From positions 200,545,619 to 200,609,618 of the forward strand of contig OY856188.1 in the NCBI GenBank assembly GCA_963693315.1: DNA of 64,000 nt, given 5' to 3'. The stretch's first letter is position 1. Each line of letters starts with the position of its first letter. The translations under genes and the position numbers were made by a program. Of this stretch, positions 59,460 to 64,000 are shown piece by piece. Below the pieces are notes generated by a model that saw only the letters and a program-made list of their open reading frames with translations, had not been told where the DNA came from and made no database searches. Source of the DNA: Diogma glabrata. Its lineage: Eukaryota > Arthropoda > Insecta > Diptera > Cylindrotomidae.

Positions 59460-61705
59460 CAGTCGAACTTCGATTATCCGGACTTCCATTATCGGGAACG
59501 TCTATTATCCGGACCAAAAAAAAATTCGAAATCAACCTCGGTTATCCAGAAAAACTTCTTTTATCTGGAATTCAATTTTCTACGAATTTATTTTGGTTTT
59601 GTTTTTTCCTTTTTCGTACGCAGTTTGAAATAAAAACTAGGATAAACATTACGGCAGAATGAGAACGTAAGAAAATTAATATTTAATACTAATTTGCCTG
59701 GCTGTTTGTGTAAGTGAATTTTGTGTGATTAACGGGACTTTTGACTTATGTACATTTATGTTTGTTTTAAAATAATTTTATGCTCAAATCAGCAGCAGCT
59801 AGTATTGTGAATTATTTTCGTGTGGATCCCACATGTTTGTACTTTATAATAAAATTTAATTATAAAGTTAAGGACATGTATTATTTTACCGTTGCGTTTG
59901 TTGGTCATTAAATATTTTTCCAGCAAGTTTATTTAGGGAAAATGGCACCAGCTCCGGGACAAAACAAGAGAGCTAGAAAGGTTTTATCTCTCAAAGAGAA
60001 ATTAGAAATAATAAAGTTTCTGGAAATGTGTGTAACTGTAGATATTTTAAAACACAAATATAGCTTGCGAACATCTACTATCTCGGGCCAATAAAACTAA
60101 AACTATCAATTTTTATACAAAAGCTGATTCACCAGAAAAAATGGAAAAACGTAAAACCAGACGAAGTTCCAAGAACCCATCTGTAGAGCAGGCTTTACAT
60201 ATTTTGTTTCGTCAAAATAGACATGCGGGCGTGCCTATCTCGGGCGCAATGATTATTGAAAAAGCAAAATATTTTCATTCGAGTTTAAAAATCGACAAAA
60301 ATTGCAATTATTCACGAGGTTGGTTGGATAAATTTAAGAACCGCTATGGAATTAAATGTTCAACCATAACTGGAGAGCAACAAGACTCAGATAAAGTTTC
60401 GGCCACACTTTACGTTGGTGAATTAGCAGAAAAAATTCAAAATGAAAATCTTAGTCCAGAGCAAATATACAACGCGGATGAAACCGGAATATTTTGGCGT
60501 ATTATACCACGAAAAACTTTAGTATGTCACAATAAATCACAACCTTCGGGAATTAAAAATTCTAAGGAACGATTGACAGTACTTGTTTGCGCAAATGCCG
60601 CAGGTACTCACAAGTGCAATCTTTTTGTGATAGGGAAGCACAAAAAACCGAGGGCCTTAAAAGGAATATCACATCTTTTCCACTTATATATACTGCAAAA
60701 AAGCATGCATGGATTACTCAAGAACTAATGACGTACTGGTTTAAAAAGCACTTTATTAACGAAGTCAAAGATCATCTGACTAAAATTAGGATGCCTTCTA
60801 ATAGTAAGATTATTTTGCTGTTAGATAATTGCCCAGCACATCCACAGGCCGAAGAATTATCCATGGGTAATATATCCGTTAGCTATCTTCCACCAAATTG
60901 TACTTCACTGATTCAGCCGATGGATCAAGGAGTTATTCGAAGTTTGAAATGTCATCATAGGCATAACCAACTTAAAACTTTTGTAGCGCAAGAATCGGTC
61001 GGTGACATTTCAAATATGATCAAAGGGTTCACAATAAAAGATTTCATATACGGAATAAACCGTGCTTGGGTAGAAATCCCAACAACAGTTCTACAAAACA
61101 GTTGGAAAAATATTTGGCCTGAATTTTTACCTGAAGATACCAACGACGATGAAAGTGTTAGTGAGAGTAGTATAAATAATAATTTTATAGACGAAATTGT
61201 TAAAACAGCGAGCGCAATAGATAACTTTGATTACGAAACCGTAAGAACTTGGATAGATGGAGATAAAGAAGCTTCCACTTTCGCTTCATTAAATGACGAA
61301 GAGATTGTAGTAGATGTAAAAGTTATGATGCTGGAAATGGTGAAAGATAAAATGTTAACGGAAAAAATTAAAAACGTGAAACAAATAACAATTGATAGAT
61401 TCTTTCATGCAAAATAGTAAAAAAAAAAATAGTACTTAATAAAACATAAATTTACAAAATTTACAAAAACATCAAAATAATGAATTACAACTTTAATGCT
61501 ATTAATAATTTTTATTTTTATGATAAAGAATGGATATTTTTATCAAAACCTATATTGTTTGTAACAAAATCTTGAATTAAATCTTTTATAATAAATGAAT
61601 TATTGCAAAAATCGAATTTTTTATAATTTACATCGATTATCCGGAAAATTCGATTAACCAGAATGATCGATTCCCCAACGCTTCCGGATAATCGAAGCTC
61701 GACTG
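59460..61705 (+). mobile_element. Tigger-like (pogo) DNA transposon, near complete
   Basis: CAGTCGAACTTCGATTATCC (59460) and GGATAATCGAAGCTCGACTG (to 61705) are the terminal inverted repeats; TA flanks both sides. Subterminal TTATCCGGA motifs repeat several times at the left (59476-59580) and right. 2246 bp with one transposase gene. Both termini and the TA duplication are intact. Confidence 0.9.
59942..61417 (+). pseudogene. Tigger-like transposase, two frameshifts
   Basis: ATG at 59942 starts MAPAPGQNKRARKVLSLKEK and the CENP-B-type N-terminal helix-turn-helix, ending STISG. A shift near 60090-60100 moves to FYTKADSP and the CENP-B HTH domain (60141 on: VPISGAMIIEKAKYFH, GWLDKFKNRYGI). The DDE domain follows, with Asp at YNADETGIFW (60478-60480). 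A second shift near 60645-60670 leads to the last frame: LLLDNCPAHP (Asp 60824-60826) and CTSLIQPMDQGVI (Asp 60923-60925), 32 residues apart. The C-terminus ends KQITIDRFFHAK at 61417. All three catalytic Asp codons survive. Inactive as read, though either shift could be a sequencing error. Confidence 0.88.
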
Positions 61706-63308
61706 TACTTATTTACCTATTTGACAATTTGAAATTTTATTTTATTTGTGAATACCGTCACATTTCTCTCTGCCTTCCGTTACATTATTTTAATATGCTC
61801 TTCAATAGAATAAAACGTTCTATAAACTACCTTATCTGCTTTTTTTATTTTTATTTTGTTGACGAGGCGAACTAATCCTGTGAGATATGATACAACATTT
61901 TACATATCCAACCCGACATTTCGAGTTTGAATCACCGTGTACTAACATTTCGTGCTATCATATCTTGATACAGCAAATGAAAAGTTATGATAAATTATAT
62001 TTCTATAAATCAATCAAGCAAGATCATTCAAATCTGTAAATTTCAAAGTAAGTCAAAATTGTTTTCCAAGAAGTAAACGTTCAAATGTATTGAAGATTTT
62101 CTATTTTATTTAAGACAAACTTATTACTCGAGGTTATATTTTAAAAACAAATAATTTTCACATTCGAGTGACGACTAGTATATTTCCAGATTCTAGCCTA
62201 ATATCGAAATTGTTGATACATTCATTGTTTGGCCTACATTTTATGAACTATCCCTCGTATTCGGATATATGTAGAATCAATGTTTATACGATCTTGTATA
62301 AACAAACAAAATTTTAAGTTTTCGTGAACTTAAGAGAAAATTTTATTTAAGCAAATTTTCTTATTAATTAATTACTATTTACATTATTTTATGCACTGAA
62401 TTAGTGCATTCAACTAATTAAATTAGTTTCAAATAATATTAATGTTTGGATAATTTATTTATTTAAAGTTTTCTAGAATTCAATCGATTTCAAATGGATT
62501 TTATTGTTATATTTGTTTTTAAACTGTTCCATTATTTCTGTTGGAAAAACATTTTTGATTTTAATGTTTTTAGATTTTCTTCCGGTTAACATCTGTTTTT
62601 ATTTAAATAAACTTGTTATTATATCAAATTAACTAAACCAATAAACCAAACTACTTGTACAATGTACATACATATATTTAGTGAATTTCATTTCTTCGAT
62701 CTCCTTTGACTATATAGTTTAAAATTTTTGTCGTAGGCTCTTGGCGAAATTCGTTGAATAACATATTTGTTTAAGGCCTGTTGTATACGCACCGACCGCG
62801 CACGTTAATATAAATTTACTTAAAAATTAAAAGATCTAATTTTATTATTTTTTAGGACATCCTCAGGAGTTTATAAGTGTTTATGGATAATGGTTTTTTT
62901 CTAGCAATGACAAAACCAAAAACTGGGTTGCAATTTTCATCAAAATTGGCTATCAGCCCTTGAAGGTGTGCTGAACAAACTGCTTATAGGAAAACTTACC
63001 AGCACTTCTAAAAAAGTCTAAACTTTTTCAGGCTTTGTGTCTTCTCACAGATTATTTGATAAGTTGGCAGAATCGATAAATTCTCAGAAACGACGACTTA
63101 AATGGTTCAAATTTTGTTATTGAAATTCTGTATAGGGTGAACTAAGATTGAATACAATTTTGTTTTATTGGTATAATTGCCAAAATTTGAAATAGTGATT
63201 TTTGTTTGTGGAGCGAGGCTCTGCATAGTTTTAGGCATCAAAACATAGCCACTGGCACTAAAAACAATTTTAGATTTTTTAGACTATATGTAAATTTGAT
63301 AACGTTTA
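61706..63308. other. AT-rich stretch, no gene
   Basis: No coding sequence, hairpin or repeat that I can support. Short frames (61663-61875) overlap the Tigger terminus and are not genes. Confidence 0.5.
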
Positions 63309-64000
63309 TTAGGGTTCCGTACTTTAAAAAAGTAAAAACGGTACCCTATTGGTGCGACTTCGGTGTCCGTTCGAATTTCTACATAATCAATTTACTCACA
63401 AACTATAAGTGCTATCAACTTGAAATTTTCTACAGTTTTTAAACGTGTTTTCCCACGCTTCCTGATAACAAAAAAAATTCAAATATTTGTTTTTATCTAT
63501 ATTTTATGAACATAGATAAGGAGATAGTAAGACAAAAGTTTTTTTGTAAGGAGTCGAGTTTGGTCTAGAAAAATCGAAAAAGTTCAAAATATTTTAAAAA
63601 AAAATTTCAATAATTTTTCGACTGCTTAGTTTTTTTGATATTGCCAAAAACGAAAAAACGCGTGTTGTTTTTCCTTTCCCTCCCCTTAACTTCGAACATT
63701 ACAAAAGAAAAAATTTGAAAAAATTCATGGTTATGGGCAATGTTGTAAAGATTGAACGAAAACTATAGCGGTCGGCTCATCATTTCAAATGTGATTCTGA
63801 AAGGGTTGAGAGTGGAAAGTTTGAAAAAAAATTATTTTTGACCTTGATGAGTGGGGTGTCATATGAAAGGTGATTTTTTTTCTAGTCCAATCCAATTTTT
63901 TTTGCAATTTTCAAAAGCGCAGTTTTTACGTTATGCTAAAAAATGTGACAAAAATATCTTGTACCCCCTCTCCCCCTTAACTTCGAACATTACAAAAGAA
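63309..64000 (+). repeat. GGGTTCC dispersed repeat, runs off right edge
   Basis: Starts AGGGTTCCGTACTTTAAAAA AGTAAAAACGGTACCC, a short inverted repeat, then GGTGCGACTTCGGTGTCCGT. CCTCCCCTTAACTTCGAACA TTACAAAAGAA occurs twice (63681 and 63970, ~290 bases apart). GAGTGGGGTGTCATATGAAA ties it to 57246-58320. Confidence 0.7.

Overview
The window looks like intergenic heterochromatin or repeat-dense DNA from an arthropod, most likely an insect. The evidence is the very AT-rich sequence, a spliced gene with a 62-nt intron, BEL/Pao and Gypsy LTR retrotransposons, APE-type LINEs, mariner and Tigger-like transposons, many foldback and MITE-like elements, and a broken copy of an animal NAD(P)H-hydrate epimerase gene. 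I see no intact single-copy host gene. The order of insect cannot be fixed from this window; a dipteran would fit but is not shown.

Layout, left to right. 1-4858: the 5' end of a BEL/Pao element on the minus strand (gag start, leader, primer-binding site, LTR). Its LTR is swollen to about 3.8 kb by roughly 39 copies of an ~83-bp minisatellite. 5879-9379: a Gypsy (CsRn1-like) polyprotein with an unbroken reading frame that lacks the zinc-knuckle and protease active-site region. 9885-10913: a MITE with TAA flanks enclosing a perfect palindrome with 149-bp arms. 11012-14604: three transposons nested inside one another, the innermost carrying scrambled LINE pieces. 15039-17213: MITE halves and a three-copy ~328-bp tandem repeat. 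17422-18118: the NAD(P)H-hydrate epimerase pseudogene. 18224-19661: half of a tRNA-Val abutting the poly(A) tail of a minus-strand LINE. 20126-23281: an RTE-like LINE with a 13-bp target-site duplication.

23700-37950 is a dense field of foldback elements, GATATC repeats, a (TA)n tract next to a TIR element, a very large foldback (30320-32227), and a 1.1-kb insertion with a 12-bp target-site duplication. That insertion carries a tRNA-derived SINE head and sits in the arm of a pogo-like element. 38500-41079 and 52240-54180 are decayed jockey-like LINEs. 44452-47311 is the most interesting unit: a 2.9-kb element with ~600-bp, nearly identical terminal inverted repeats, enclosing one intron-containing gene (45433-46458). 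Its protein is not a transposase I can name, but it belongs to an unannotated family I recall from invertebrate genomes.

50431-51718 is a mariner with a frameshift at its third catalytic Asp. 54742-55696 holds tandem MITEs, 55829-56400 a foldback, and 57133-59397 a second copy of the family seen at 11176-14342. 59460-61705 is a nearly complete Tigger-like element. A dispersed 'GGGTTCC' repeat runs off the right edge. The genes do not form a pathway; the story is repeated nested insertion.
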